Assembly (NCBI GenBank): GCA_009922295.1
Contig: RFWA01000185.1
Span: forward strand, 1-5,487
Direction: 5' to 3'
Origin: Betaproteobacteria bacterium
GTDB taxonomy: Bacteria; Pseudomonadota; Gammaproteobacteria; Burkholderiales; Burkholderiaceae_C
Length of the DNA stretch: 5,487 nucleotides
Part shown: piece after piece, positions 5,133 through 5,487 of the stretch
Numbering within the stretch: the stretch's first letter is position 1
Layout of the letters: the number at the start of each line of letters is the position of its first letter
Notes under the pieces: generated by a model
Databases searched by the model: none
What the model saw: only the letters and a program-made list of their open reading frames with translations
What the model was told of the DNA's origin: nothing
Position numbers and translations under genes: made by a program

Positions 5133-5487
5133 ACATCCGACCACATCAAGCAAGTCCAGCATGCTGACCTTTCCGCACTTTGTTCCCCACTTTGACCGCG
5201 CGCACTGGACGCTCCCATTTGTGCTCGAACACCAAGCGGTGCATCGAGCGCAGCGCCCTTTCCTGTCCTGGACAGATGAAGGGCCGCCTTTGTCATTCTC
5301 TCAAATGAATGCCAAAGTCAATCGGCTCGCTCATGGGCTGGCCGGTTTTGGCGTGCATCGAGGCGACCGGGTGTGCATCCTTTTGCCAAACTGTCTTGAA
5401 TTTATTTTCACCTGGTTCGCTCTGAATAAACTAGGTGCCGTCGAGGTTGCCATCAGCGATGCGTACAAAGGTAGCTTCCTTGCTCAC
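5107..5487 (+). CDS. Acyl-CoA synthetase / AMP-dependent CoA ligase, CaiC/FadD-like (partial, N-terminal part only)
   Basis: Expected to activate a carboxylic acid with ATP and CoA to an acyl-CoA through an acyl-adenylate. The frame is open from 5107 to the window edge and shows 127 residues of the N-terminal subdomain of the ANL superfamily. The marks are FSQMNAKVNRLAHGLAGFGV (about 64-83), RGDRVCILLPNCLEFIFTWF (85-104), then ALNKLGAVEVAISDAYKGSFLAH (105-127). This resembles the carnitine/crotonobetaine-CoA ligase CaiC, with its NCPEFIFCWFGLxKIGA block. The P-loop (SGTTG type) and catalytic motifs lie beyond the window. The start is unclear: ATG codons at 5107, 5110, 5113 and 5161 are all in frame, none has a good ribosome site, and the conserved domain begins well after 5161. 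An in-frame TAA at 5095 bounds the gene. Divergence from the GntR gene suggests shared control, and the neighbouring importer may supply the acid. Confidence 0.88.
   Translation, partial: MMMKNAIVKHPTTSSKSSMLTFPHFVPHFDRAHWTLPFVLEHQAVHRAQRPFLSWTDEGPPLSFSQMNAKVNRLAHGLAGFGVHRGDRVCILLPNCLEFIFTWFALNKLGAVEVAISDAYKGSFLAH

Noticed and set aside
1..5487. Mobile elements, CRISPR, tRNA or rRNA genes
   Set aside because: No transposase or integrase frame, no regularly spaced repeats and no tRNA-like cloverleaf were seen; the window is densely filled by one metabolic locus.

Overview
The window carries one transport-and-activation locus, and its protein content points to a Gram-negative proteobacterium. 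The binding protein has a signal-peptidase-I type leader without a lipobox cysteine, and codons are GC-rich while the intergenic DNA is AT-rich. The overall look resembles Burkholderiales (Betaproteobacteria), but that placement is an impression from protein style and gene order, not a computed result.

Layout. Positions 1-5057 are six genes, all on the minus strand. Read in the direction of transcription (right to left) they are a GntR/FCD regulator (4290-5057), a periplasmic substrate-binding protein (3063-4196), two membrane permeases livH (2103-2999) and livM (1197-2084), and two ATPases livG (427-1200) and livF (1-434, cut by the left edge). This is the classic order of a branched-chain/hydrophobic amino-acid family (HAAT) ABC importer. 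On the plus strand, diverging from the regulator, the first ~127 codons of an acyl-CoA synthetase (AMP-forming ligase, CaiC/FadD-like) run off the right edge.

Regulatory DNA. There are two short control regions. The one between the regulator and the ligase (5058-5106, or to 5160 if the ligase starts at its fourth Met codon) holds a minus-strand promoter (TTGACA, 17-nt spacer, CATAGT). It also holds a plus-strand TATAAT without a recognisable -35, and a perfect inverted repeat ATTGG-N4-CCAAT over the regulator's start codon. The 93-nt gap between regulator and binding-protein genes holds a second promoter of the same design (TTGACA, 17-nt spacer, GATAGT), whose -10 lies inside a copy of half of that inverted repeat. 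Between the binding-protein and livH genes is a perfect 9-bp stem-loop followed by TTTT in the direction of transcription. It looks like a partial terminator that would keep binding protein in excess over permease.

How the parts may work together (inference). An organic acid or amino-acid-like compound is captured in the periplasm, imported by LivHMGF, and activated to a CoA thioester by the divergent ligase. The FCD regulator senses the compound or its product and controls both sides. The substrate cannot be told from the sequence. No RNA genes, mobile elements, CRISPR arrays or broken genes were seen, and no stretch over 300 bases lacks a gene.
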